A stretch of 64,000 nucleotides of DNA from Porodaedalea pini. Taxonomy: Eukaryota; Basidiomycota; Agaricomycetes; Hymenochaetales; Hymenochaetaceae. Shown in pieces: positions 46,428-57,590 of this stretch (the first letter of the stretch is position 1; each line of letters begins with the position of its first letter). The stretch is from positions 372,001 through 436,000 of the forward strand of contig NBAY01000014.1 in assembly GCA_002794775.1 (NCBI GenBank). Direction: 5' to 3'. A program made the position numbers and the translations under genes. A model generated the notes under the pieces. The model saw nothing but the letters and a program-made list of their open reading frames with translations, ran no database searches and was not told the origin of the DNA.

Positions 46428-46650
46428 GTCAAACCTCTCATTAAGAATAGATCAATGGAGCAGTTTGACCTTCATTCATTTTTCCATAAAACAAATGGTT
46501 TGATTTTTATTCTACTAACAAGCCTGTATATAATGTGAATGTACACACCCACGCGCGTGGGTGAATACATCACAAGCACTTTATGTAAGAATTCTCGTTA
46601 AGAATTGCCTTTCAATAAGAATATGCCTATTCTTAATGAGAGATTCTCAA
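46428..46650. repeat. Possible small element with inverted ends inside the hAT 3' region
   Basis: CAAACCTCTCATTAAGAATA near 46431 and its inverted partner TATTCTTAATGAGAGATTC near 46627 face each other about 200 bp apart. The left end CAGTCAAACCTC recalls pogo/Tc1-type termini. A 14-bp palindrome CCCACGCGCGTGGG lies between them (about 46549). It may be a MITE or simply hAT subterminal structure. Confidence 0.4.
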
Positions 46651-46892
46651 AGATGCTGGATTATCAATGCAAAAGTTTTTTTTGTCTTTAGTTGGCTTTC
46701 AGAGCACTTAGGCCGAGACGCACTACATGCACAATTTTCATTTTTGGTAACGACGCGGCGACAATTCTTTACAAATTACTATATTTGGACGCTTACACAA
46801 CATTTCCCACAGTTTCCAACCGGTGGTTAACCACAACCACCGGTCCCTCCACAAGTTAGCCACAGTGGTTAATGATTCCCACAGGCCTCCAG

Positions 46893-46912
46893 GAGTTTCC
46901 CCTCCAACTCTA
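46893..46912 (-). repeat. hAT right terminal inverted repeat
   Basis: Exact inverse of 36539-36558, followed by the target duplication ATCCGCCT at 46913-46920. Confidence 0.95.
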
Positions 46913-46920
46913 ATCCGCCT

Positions 46921-47685
46921 CACAACTGCGCCGTCTGCTGTCTGTCTCTGTCTCTTCGTCCCGCCCGTTGTCCACAATGACGTTTCTAGTCGACGAGACC
47001 CCAAGGAGACAGCCGTGAGCACTGAGTGGTCTTAGACTCCAAAAAGTAAGCAACATACGGTGCTCGATCGGCTGCGCAGCTCGCGCTATCATTATAAATA
47101 GGAGCATACAGACTAAAAATAGGTTTATTGCCAAACCGCCCGGGAGACGCACCGTAATGGTTCAGATCGTTCTCGGATGAAGGACTTTTCTCACGTGATC
47201 CGTGTCCCTTTCGGACCCGTGATAAATCGTGGACACGCGTCAGCAACAGCAAATAACGCGGGTAGCTTAACTGGAGCGTCTGTCTAACATCAGCTTCTAT
47301 GGTTCTATCTTGCTATCTCCTCGATTCTCTCGCCCTTCCAATTAAAAATGACCAGAACAGGCAGGGCAGGAGGGAGACGCATTGCACGACACTCCCACAC
47401 AAGTGCAGGCCTCGTGCTCAACACAACTATCGGTTCAACCACTATCATTGAGCTTTCTCCGCTACTTGCACGTCGCTATAAGCTGCAGAAGTGCGCACAG
47501 ACAATAATCATTTCTCCGCTGCAGGAGTGCAATCGGATGGTAGATCAAACTGTTTCTTCGGGCCAGTGGTAGCGATGCTAAGTTGATTTTACCCCGAAGG
47601 CACACCTGCACATGCGAGTCGTGACGGACCACCTCTGTATCACTCAAGTTCGCCATATTTCCAGACGTCTACTTCAAGCAGAGGC
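46921..47685. other. Flank of the hAT insertion and decayed 5' end of DUF7330 copy A
   Basis: The stretch from about 47260 aligns by eye with 48840-49240, upstream of and including exon 1 of copy B: shared blocks include ACATCAGCTTCT, GTGCAGGCCTC, CATCGGTT-like and AGCTGCA. At the position of copy B's start codon (AAGATGC) copy A reads AAGTGCG, so the ATG is lost. No other feature seen. Confidence 0.55.
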
Positions 47686-48582
47686 ATGGACATGTCTCAG
47701 CCATGTATACAAGTGTCGAACTTTCAGACAGTCAAGCATCGGATGCCGATAAGTGGGACGTATGTCATTGATCCAAGCCTTGAGATCCCAGCCGATCTCA
47801 TCTCAGACATTCCTGCGACATCCGCTGGTCTTGGAAATCGAGTTACCGAGAAACCAAACCTCTTCCTCGAGTGCACTAGAGGAGGAATTACTGCAGACAT
47901 TTGGCTTGTGAAGGAGAAAATACCAATGGAAGGAAGTAGGAAGAAGGACATTGGAAGGGCAGTCATTGACGTCCACTGCAAGTCTTGGCTAGGCAAGGTC
48001 AATGTGAAGCTGGTGCGCGACCCTTCGTCATATGGCTCAACATCCAACTCACGACGTAATCTCTAAGTATTCGATCTCAACGCATCCGTTCTCGCTGTCT
48101 GCCTCTTCAAATGGTGGTGGCATATCCATTGCGCTTCCTTCAGATTTCATAGGACTTATAACATTGAGCACCGGCTCGCTCTACGATTCTCTCCGACCAA
48201 GTTCCTTCACACCCTTCGCGAGCTCAGGAATCCGCGAGATAAACCCGTATGTCTCCGGACGTTCAGAAGTGAGGACTGTTCCATTCAGCAGCTCCGTCAG
48301 CTTCTCCGATGCAGTGAAGTCGCGTCTTGTGACATTTTCAGAGGTTGGTGGCAAGAGAACATGCTTTATCGGGACTACAGAACCGCAAACTACAGTACGC
48401 ATTCTTGTTTGCCCGAGTTCGTCTCATGGCACTTTACTGATGAGCATAATTAATCGACAGCAAGCAGGAAAGACTGGACGGGGTCAGCGGTTGACATACA
48501 AAGCTGCTATGGAAGCCTGAAGGTATCCTTCGTCGACGAACCTCAGGAGCAGGAGCAGGCAGGCGGTTGCGTTGTAATGTGA
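47686..48582 (+). pseudogene. DUF7330 protein, decayed tandem copy A
   Basis: Same family and exon pattern as copy B (49072-50079). Exon 47686-48012 reads GTYVIDPSLEIPADLI, LFLECTRGGITADIWLVKE and VIDVHCKSWLGKVNVKL. Exon 48068-48394 reads HPFSLSASSNGGGISIALPS, LITLSTGSL and VSFSDAVKSRLVTFSEV. The third exon (48452-48582) still encodes KDWTGSAVDIQSCYGSL and the shared ending GGCVVM, but only if one missing base before the preceding splice donor is restored. As read, the frame shifts to a stop at 48518-48520. The upstream exon has lost its start codon and the N-terminal segment of copy B is eroded. Probably non-functional, though a shortened product from 47686 is conceivable. Confidence 0.7.
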
Positions 48583-49071
48583 GTTCGTGATGTTCCATGA
48601 ATGGGTCTATTACGTGTTTGTACGTTTTCGTGCTCTCATGAAGCTGGAAGGTGTTCGTGAGTGGCTTATGTACTGATGTTGTTCTTCTGGGCTCATCTTG
48701 ATATTTTGTCTCACCGTATTAACGTACACCGTGATACTATGACTTTCCAAGGTGTACGATTTCTAAGACTGCTGCTGTTCGACACGAAGCTGTTGCGAGA
48801 TTGGACAGTAGTATATGGAAATGACGAAGAAACGAACAGTAAACGACGCGTATCTCATCTATCTCTTGACATCAGCTTCTGTGATTCTATCTCGTTCAAT
48901 CACCATGGCTCTTTTGCTTCTCAACTATCAATGGCTAGAATAGACCGAGCAGCAGGCAAATGCGTGTACGGTAGCTGAGTGCAGGCCTCACTTTCGACAC
49001 GACCGGATGTCTGTCCAACCACCACCATCGGTTTTGCGCAGCCACTATTGCTAATCCTTTTCAGCTGCAAG

Positions 49072-50079
49072 ATGCACGCAGACGACAGCAGATCTTCAAA
49101 GACACAGGAGGAGGAGACTTTGAGCGACAGTAAGTGTAGTCCTTGTTCCTTTGGCCAGTCAGACAAACGGTTTGATAGTTGATCGATACTTTCCACTCGC
49201 GGCTTCCTTCCTTGAAGCAACTACCGGTCATGAGTCGAATGGACCACCTCCTTACGATAGTAGTCGTAGTCAACCCAACCCTTCACTCTCCCCCGCTGCT
49301 CAACCCTCAAGTGGGGTCGGCGACGCAGACAAGCTGCCTTCTAATGTATCAGCGTCAAATTTCGTGATGGTGAAGCACCAGCAGCCAATATGTGCTACAT
49401 ATGTCATCGATTCGAGTCTCGAAGTTCCCGACGATCTCCTCAAGACCGAGGATGACAACGTAGATAGGAAGAATCTTCTCCTTGAATCCACCTCAGCCCT
49501 TGGAATTTGGACTGATATTTGGCTTGTCAACGAGAGTTTGAAACGAGGTCAAACGGAGACTACAGGGAGGGCAGTTATTGATGTTCATTGCAAATCATGG
49601 ATCGGCGGAGTCAATGTCAAACTCGTGCGCGTGCTTCACTGCCTGCTCTTTCCCATTGACCTTACCTCTCACGACTGTTTCAGTATTCGACCACTGCACA
49701 CCCTTTTGCGTTATCTGCTTCCTCCAGCAGAGGTAACATAAACATAGCGCTTCCCAGGGAATTTGTGGGCCCCTTAACGTTGAGTGGCGTTCGCTCCGTA
49801 AACTCTGTCATTTTCTCCGATGCGATGAAGTCTCGGTTGATGACATTCTCTGAAGTTGAAGACAAGAGGATATACTTCGCTGGAGACTTTAGAACCACTA
49901 GCTATAGTAAGCCCAATGTTCTTTTGCTTTCGCAGCCGATCAACTAACAACGATGATCAACAGCAAATAAGAAAGACTGGACCGGGTCGACCGTAGACAT
50001 CAGAAGCGTTCACGGGTCGGACGTCAAGTTATGGTATGTCGATGAGAATGAACCACAGTATGGCTGTGTTGTGATGTGA
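49072..50079 (+). CDS. DUF7330 domain protein (280 aa), intact copy B
   Basis: Exons 49072-49129, 49179-49624, 49684-49906 and 49964-50079 join in phase. The protein starts MHADDSRSSKTQEEE and has a Pro/Ser-rich stretch (NGPPPYDSSRSQPNPSLSPA). It then carries a repeating beta-structure: ATYVIDSSLEVPDDLL, NLLLESTSALGIWTDIWLV, VIDVHCKSWIGGVNVKL, HPFALSASS, INIALPREFVGPLTLSGV, VIFSDAMKSRLMTFSEV, KDWTGSTVDIRSVHGSDVKL and a C-terminal CVVM. This matches the DUF7330 pattern of basidiomycetes, in which short 'NG-S' beta repeats stack. No catalytic residues are known to me and the role is unknown. A terminal Cys-aliphatic box (CVVM) would fit prenylation, which is inference. Confidence 0.8.
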
Positions 50080-50566
50080 GAGAAGCGGGATTTACTGGTG
50101 CTCGAGATTTTCTTGACGGAGAAAGGAGGTGACTGGAAACTCGCTCGGTTTTGTAGCGATCTGGGAAACAAGCTAGCTCTTGATAAGCTGTAGACGGACA
50201 GGTCGTCGCATTGCAATGTGTAGTCGGTGGAGATCAACATCCAGTCATATTTTTGACATTGTAATGGGTACTTTTACAGACATAATAGTAACGTGGTTCT
50301 GATATGTACTTGAGGCTTAATCGGTGATCTACGGTCCAGTTCGACAATTTAAACTTGTTATCCAGGTGCAGACAAAAGCTTGAAATCATTATCTCTCGCA
50401 ACCAGGTCCTCTGGTGTTCAAAGCAAGTGCGGAACATCTCGGGGCTTGCTGACACATCGATACGTCAGTATCTGAGGTTGACGATTGATCAATTATCTAT
50501 CAGAAAAACCCAGATGCTTTAGATTACAAGGGCGCGGAAACTGCAAATACATTTTGATGTAGTGCC

Positions 50567-53500
50567 TCAATCTCGACCGTCGTCAGGAGGTAATGCATCC
50601 ATTGCCACTGCTTCCCTCAGGCACCGACTCATGATTTCGAGATATGTCTGGTTTGCTCGCCACCCCTTGCCTGCAAACTCTTCGCTCTGTAGAGCCAAGC
50701 CATCAGCATATTAATAACGACGAAGTCAATAGAATGAGAAGACATACGAGTTCAATCCCCTCCACTTTCTCGACAATCTTTGCCAGGACCAATAGTGCTT
50801 CAGAACGGAATGATTTTGCATCAGGCATGGAGAGGAAGCGGAGAGTCGATGATTTAAGATGCGACTGGGAAGTTGATAATGTCCCCTGAGGCCGACTAAA
50901 TGGTCGTTGCCTATCGAACGCGCCAGATGAGACACCCTGCTCAGATGAGTAATAGCGGACATGTCTCCAAAGAAGGTGGAGAAGCATTTCAATCGTAGCT
51001 ATAGCCATCGATCGTCAGAGACCCTAGGCTCAAAAATGAAAACACGGAACCCACATAGAACAGTTTCAAGCCGCGACCTCCTTGATACGATAGATCGCTC
51101 AAGGACCCGGCAGACGAGCGCTCGACGCTGACCGACTTCGAGTTTGCGTACAGCATCCGCATCTACATCTCCAACAAGCTGTGATGTAACTCCATCAGTC
51201 ATCATTCAAGGTCGCATAGTATGATAAGCTAGACACACCTCTTCAACATTGTCGACACGGACATGATCTCTGTGTTCCAGTTCTGAGGTGATGTCGACAA
51301 TCTCTTGCATCGTCCCAAGCAGTTCATCGCAGAGATTATTTAAAAAGTCAACAGCGTCTTTGAGACTCGGGAGTGCAACTGGAGCAAAACCGTAACTAGC
51401 CCGAATCATGGAGCAGTAGTAGATCTGTGCTCACCTGCAACACCGGACGGACGGTCATCACGACGAGGTGTTAGTATGGGCGAAAGTACAACGGTCAGTT
51501 CTGAATCTGCACCTTATCATTAATAGACGTAAATACGGTAAATACCAGATACCTTACCTCCGACGCTACTCACAGTTGACAAATAGCGCACGACCGATCT
51601 TCGTACGTTCTGCACTACTTGACGAACTCGGATATCGAACTTCGAGTTTTCGACCCCGTAACCTATTTGCAGCTGTCAGTTCTAGACACTGACGACAACG
51701 ATACACAAAAGAGCTAACCAGACCCAGGAGTATTAGACTCAATGAGTTCTGTTTCGTCGGAAGGACGGATGGAGCTCAACCACTTAGAGCTACCGAGCGT
51801 TCTCGATGCCACAGCAAGCACAGCATTATGCAAGCTTCCGAAGCCTGAATTTGTCGCGTACTAAGAGGCGCGTAGTCAGCTTAGCTCGTCAAATGATTGA
51901 GGTTAAATAACTTACGAAATCAGTTTGAGGGACAGATGGCACAACCAAAGCGCAAAGAGAGATTATAAGATCCAGTTCTCCAATTGTCGAAAGTGTGAGC
52001 AACGTTGTATCTTGCTTGAGCATGATGACGAACGTGTCTCTATGGTTATAAAGGAAGTCGAGAGCCTTTGAAGAGTGTATGTTTAGGACCTCCTCTAACA
52101 CGAGAACCCGGAAAGCGAGACCTACTTGCTTTGATGCTACCGTATGGTTTGAGCCCACAGTAGCAACCAGACCTACGACCAGCTGTAAGGCTGGAACGAG
52201 AAGTTGGTGATACCGACTCAATGCAGAGGGTAGAAAGCTGTCCTGGTCTAAAGTGTATTCAGTACGAGTCATGTTTCAACGTGACCCACATACCGAGGAT
52301 AGAGTCGCCTGATTCTGGCCTAGCATCTAAGAAATCGACCTGAGAGAGAACAGGAAGAATTCGGCTTTCCAAGAGCCTTTCGGCACCTTGCCGCGCTTGC
52401 GCAAGTCTAATAAAAAATGCCATTTTCGTTTCGTACACGTAGAGAGGATTAAGATCATCCGGCTCTGGTCGTAGGACATCCTGTAAACTCAAATCCGCAT
52501 CCACGATACTGTGTACGAAGTTTGACAGTAGGCCATACCGATCGAGCGTATTGAGGATGATGTTCTTTGAGTCGAGACGTGATAATCTGGCCAACGATTC
52601 CAGGAGTGTGAATGCGATAGTCTTCCAGACTTCGGTCCCATCGATTGCATCCTTCGAAATTGTCGATACGAGGCGGTCCATGACTTGCTTCATGACCATG
52701 AAACAGTTTAGTTCAAGAGACGCTGAAGGGCTGTTAGTACGCTTGATATCACTTCCCGACAGCGTCAATGAAGACGCTAGGCTTGACAGAGAGTTGTCAG
52801 ATGGTAGGATGGCATTCTTGGGCGAAGCATCTCCGGGCGACTGCATGACCAGATGAAGGAAGTTTATCAGCGCGGCGTAGACGTTCCCGCGAACAAGCTC
52901 CCTCCTATGCTTATCGAGAACGCAATCCAATGTGTGACGTAGTAACGCGGACATCCTTTCGACCGGCAGAGCACTCGAATCTAGAGATTCAGAAGCAGAA
53001 AGCAAGTATGACTGGTGCCGTTCTTCTCTCAGTTTTGTGACGAGCAAGAGAAGGGTTTCGGAGAGAAGGACTGCAGAGGATTCGGGAAGGGCGCTGGCGC
53101 GGATAGCCGGGGGGACCACGTGCAGCAAATCAAAGAGAATGCTTTCGCGCTGGTCATGCGAGATACGGCCAAAACACTTTGTGAGAACGACGTCGAGCAG
53201 TTTTTTCCACGATTCATAACCCACTCCGAGCGCAAACTGGACCTCACGTCGATTATTCTCGACGACGCAACTTTCCAAAACGTATTTAGTCTCTGCATCA
53301 AGTTGTGCATTGTGCAGTGCGTTGACGACCTGGCCTTGGCGCAGGAGCATCCTGCGGGCATTGCTTAGAAGTTCGAAGAGTGCAGTGCGATCAACAACTT
53401 CACAACCGTTTTCGTCTGCGCGAACACAAGATTGAAGGTTTAATGACCCGTAAAATTGAAGATCGACTGGTGTGACGGCAACGCTGTCATACCATTCAAA

Positions 53501-56500
53501 TTCGAGTGATTGGAAAATCTCAATGACCCGGATACGTGACTGGCCAACATCGTTGAAGGGCTGGAATATGTCATGTTCCCAGTCATTCTCCGACTCATGG
53601 TATGTATCTGCCGTTCCAAAAAGTAGATCGAGAAGGTCCTTGACACGCTGATTCTGGCCTTTGTTCGTCAAGACATGCAACTCCAAAGACACGAGATCGA
53701 GCAACCAAGAACGTAATTGTAAGAACGCCTTCACGGTCGTGCATGTCGTCGCGACGCGAGAGCCATCGCCGTATAACACCTCGATGATCGGTGTTCGTGT
53801 GTCAACGGGTGCATGCACTGTCATCGCGGCCAGATGGCGGGCAAAGAAATCCTCGCGCGTCCGTAGATAAAGCATCATCGGTGCGCTAGTCCGTGGATGC
53901 TCGCAAAGCTGGTACACAAGCTTATATAATCTTTCGGCCAGGACAGGCTGGCTCTCAAACAGCGGCAATGACTTCACCATCCTTCGGCGCTCCTTGTCCT
54001 TCCCCTTCTCGTTCAATCGTGGTATACCCGTGTTTAACAAGTGAAGAATAACATGTAAACACAACTCTCTCGAGCCGAGCGCGTGCGGATCTTGAATCTG
54101 TGCGTCCGGTGAAGTCTTTCCGAATAATAGGAGAAAGGCAAGCGAAGACGATTTGCTGTGCTTCGTACCTCGAAGTAACAGGTCCAAGATAGCCACACGA
54201 ATAGCTTGAGCAAATAGATCCTGTTCGCCCTCTGAACCCGGCGCACCAGCACCTGTCCAAAGGTCCGCCCACTCCTCAGCTTCACCAACATCGTCTGCGG
54301 AGTCGCAGTATAGGAGATTTACGAACCCGTCAAGTATGATCGTAGATTCAGGACTGCGTTCGATCAGAGCGGCAATGTTCTGGAACGATGGGGACTGGGA
54401 CAAAGATGCCAAAATTTTGATGGCCAAATACTTTATCTCCGGATTTGTAGCACAGCTGACGTAGGATCCAATGGCAGGAATAGATCTGTGGCCGAGCGAG
54501 AGACCTTGATCGATCCGGGAGAGGAAGCTCTGAGAGATTCTGGAGCCAGCTAGGGAAATGCTATCAAACTCAGAAACGGCGGGCACAAGATGGTCAAGGA
54601 AGAGATCTTGAATATCAAGGACCCTGTCTGTAATTCGCAGCGCGCGCAAAATAACATTCGTGAAGCGTGATTTCACAGGCTGCCTTGGCAGTTCCTCGGC
54701 TCCTTCCACGACGTAGGTGAGTAAAGTGGCACGCAGCTGTGTTTCGGATAGGATACGACTTAGTACGTCGAATCCTGGGTGTTGTATGAGTGGGACAAGC
54801 ACTTCCGGGCCCTTGACGGTAAACTCCTCGGCTAAACTTGGCAGCGACTCCAAATCATAGCTAGCTAGACACCTCTCGAGGAAACAGAGAACCAGGTCTG
54901 CCATTTTCCATGAGTCAGAGACGCTGAGAAACTCGCGCCTAGGCAGCTTGGTCAGCACGTTGTCGACGACAAAACTGACGAACGGCCCAATTCCAGGTGT
55001 TCGATAGGGCTGCCCCAGGTTCTCGGGGATGGTGTTGATAGGCTCAGGCTCGGTAACTCGGTTCTTCAAAGGTACGCGCTTCGGAGTGTGGATCAGCGTA
55101 CTTAGGAGCTCGAGGAACGCAATAGTCGCTGGATAGACTCTATAGACGGACTCGATCTCCTCTAGCTCGACCTCGACCCCTTTTGACGCGAAACCTCCGC
55201 CCCGGACGTTAATGACCTCAAGCCGCTCCATCTGGGCCCAAACATTTTTGCAGATTTCTACACCCTGTATACCCGCGCCAGGGTGGCAGAAAGCCGAAAG
55301 TGTCTCGAACAGAGCCCCTTTGAGCTCAAGCGGAACGCCGAGTGGGATCAGTGACACTAAGCAACCGATCGCACGGTACTGTGGGTGCGTAGCGACAGCG
55401 ATGCGAGCTTGCACCGAGTGCTCTGCAACGGCGGCAGTAAGTTTGAGGAATGCGAGCCCTAGGAGCACGTCGGTGGGTGCGATCTGCAGCTGAGGAGGCG
55501 GTGCACCGTGCTGACCACGCTGACTCGAGCCCAGCGCCGCCCAGCTTTCGAGTTCGCCAAATATGCTACGCCACGTGAAAACTGTAGCCATGTCATACCG
55601 CCCATTGTCGAGGCCTGCACCAGCACCGTGGATGACATCCAACGTTCCGGTAGCCATGAAGTTGTACGCGCACTCAGCGCATGCAACCCCAGTGGAGAGA
55701 CCAGCGAGCATATCGAAAACACTAATAATGAGGTCCGGCTCGCGTACCTCGACGGCCCAGCGAAGAAAGGAGGGGAGTCTACCAGCCTCCGCTTCTGTGT
55801 TTTCGTAATGCGAGGATACATCCGAACGGGGGGCACCTCCCCAGAACTGGACCGCGCTGTCTTCAGGCAAAACAGAGTAGAGCTGACCGAGCAATTGGAA
55901 GAGTATTGCGATGTCGTTGCGCGGAGGCGCAGCGTCTGCACCAGAATCTGCTGGCCTGTATCCACCACGCACGTGACGTTCTGCCCGCGGCCGGAACTGG
56001 TCTTCTTGCTTGTGTTTGACCTTGCGGAGCTCTGCGGGCGCGTGTGTAAGAAGAGAACGGAGCAGAAGCTCGATTTCGTGGAGGAAATTTGCCTTGAATT
56101 CGATGGACATAGCACCATTTGCCTCGCCTGCTTCCCCTCCTGCTGCCGAAGGTGACATGCTGTTTGCAAGCAGCTGGCTAGATGTACTCCGCTCAACACT
56201 TAGATGCGTCACGACGCGCAAGAGGAAGGAGAACGCATCGCCCTGGATAGCGTTGAAGACCTGCATCGCCAAATCTTCATTCCGAAAACCCTCGACGTGC
56301 TCGAGAGATGTATTTCGGAAACGTGCTTCTGTAAGGAATAGCGTCCATTTGAGACTCACGGCTGCCTTGAGAGACGAGTCTTTCCAGTCCGTAGTAGGAG
56401 CCAACTTCCTCTTCACGAAAGCCACGATGGCAGGATCCCTGGCGATGGCTATTCGCAGTTCTGCACTTTGTGAACCAGATGGAGAGTGCGACAGGTCGAG

Positions 56501-57424
56501 TGAGGCAAAGAGGGAAGCGAGAACGTAAAGCGTCATGTCATTTTGGGGGTTCTTCTCGAGCCATTCCAGGACTTGTTGTAGTTCAGCAGAGGAGAGGTAT
56601 CCTGCTCTGGCAATAAAGTAGAAAGCAACTGCAAGGGTGCGTCGCTCGTAAAGAAGAGACTCCAAACGGGCCTGAAGGACAGGATAACCAAGGGTAGCAT
56701 TGCCACCTGAGAAGAAAAGTGAATAAGAGTTTGAAGTAGAAAACAGGCCCTAGGCTTACCTTGTGGCCCAGGGATGTTCGTCTTTGAGATTGCATTTGTT
56801 ACTGCTGTCCTCGCATTCTCAATAGTAGCCACTAAATTGTTAAGCTCCAGGAAGATGCGTGATGCGATCGATCCTTCGCGGCCGTTCCCCACTAATTGCC
56901 GCTTGACGAAATCATTCAGAAGAGCATGCACCGGTAATGCGTATGCCCCCTCCGCCTTTTCCACAGCTTCAAACACGAACCGCAGACAGTCCGCAAGCTC
57001 GCGTCGTAACTGATGATACGCGAGAACTGCCTGTTCAACAGCTTCAACTTGGTCTATCGTTGGATTATCAGCAAGAACAGAGTGCAAGATGCCGGCAATG
57101 AAGCGTTCTGAGCAGTCGAGTTGTTGTGAAATGAAGGCGACCTGACGCGCAAACTCGGCGTTGACTGCCAGCGGGCGTCCATCGACTACCACCTTGCCTG
57201 TAAAGTATAGGTGTTCAATAGCGAAGATGGGGTAGGGTATAATAATGCGCACCAGATTCAATCTCGCGCTGCTCTTGCGCGTTTCTCGGCCCAAAATCAA
57301 AGACTTTCATGAGACGCGGCTTGTTGACGGAAAGTTCGTCAAAAAGCTCCTGCTCGCTGTCTTGCACGCCGCCCGCAATCAGCACGGACGTCAATATGGT
57401 CCGCAGCGATGAGACAGGCTCCAT
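50567..57424 (-). CDS. NUP192: Nucleoporin Nup192/Nup205, inner-ring scaffold of the nuclear pore
   Basis: About 2,000 aa in roughly a dozen exons. It is an alpha-helical solenoid in the inner ring of the nuclear pore complex, binding Nic96/Nup93-type partners. Exon 1 (from 57424, MEPVSSLRTILTSVLIAGGV) is followed by GKVVVDGRPLAVNAEFARQV, then one very long exon (about 56707-52290). That exon reads LLYERRTLAVAFYFIARAGY, LEWLEKNPQNDMTLYVLASL, FLSVSDSWKMADLVLCFLER, EIKYLAIKILASLSQSPSFQ and DLNPLYVYETKMAFFIRLAQ, the order I know from the Nup192 family (PF11894-like). Several short C-terminal exons follow, ending SEEFAGKGWRANQTYLEIMS...DDGRD with TGA at 50567-50569. No internal stop was seen in the large exon. 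The gene looks intact, but a LINE begins within roughly 150 bp upstream of its start codon. Confidence 0.88.
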
Positions 57425-57590
57425 TTTCGTGCGGCGTCGCTGTCGTAATTAGTTTTGCCGTCGTTGGCGTCGTTCAACGTTGAAGACGCGCCGTCACGCC
57501 TGGCCATGGGTTGAAGCTACCGACCACTCCTACTACCATCATCTGGACCGTGGGAATTTTGTTGTCAACTCGTCTTCTCTCACCTCTGCT

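Larger units (their letters stand above)
36539..46912. mobile_element. hAT DNA transposon, 10.4 kb with a nested retrotransposon
   Basis: Exact 20-bp terminal inverted repeats starting TAGAGTTGGAGG lie at 36539-36558 and 46893-46912. ATCCGCCT flanks both ends (36531-36538 and 46913-46920), the 8-bp duplication typical of hAT. Motifs like GTGGTTAACCAC repeat near both ends, as expected for subterminal transposase-binding sites. Without the nested chromovirus (37627-43935 plus its 5-bp duplication) the element would be about 4.06 kb, a usual autonomous length. It contains one transposase gene on the plus strand, now split and carrying an in-frame TGA. Confidence 0.95.

Noticed and set aside
47250..47300. 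Possible tRNA gene around GCGGGTAGCTTAACTGGAGC
   Set aside because: It superficially resembles a tRNA 5' half, but no matching acceptor stem or T-loop (GGTTC-RA) is found, and the segment aligns with the upstream region of the second DUF7330 copy.
55459..56199. Minus-strand 246-codon and plus-strand 215-codon frames within 55459-56199
   Set aside because: Both lie inside the continuous 1.4-kb-codon Nup192 exon and have no recognisable motif; they are shadow frames.
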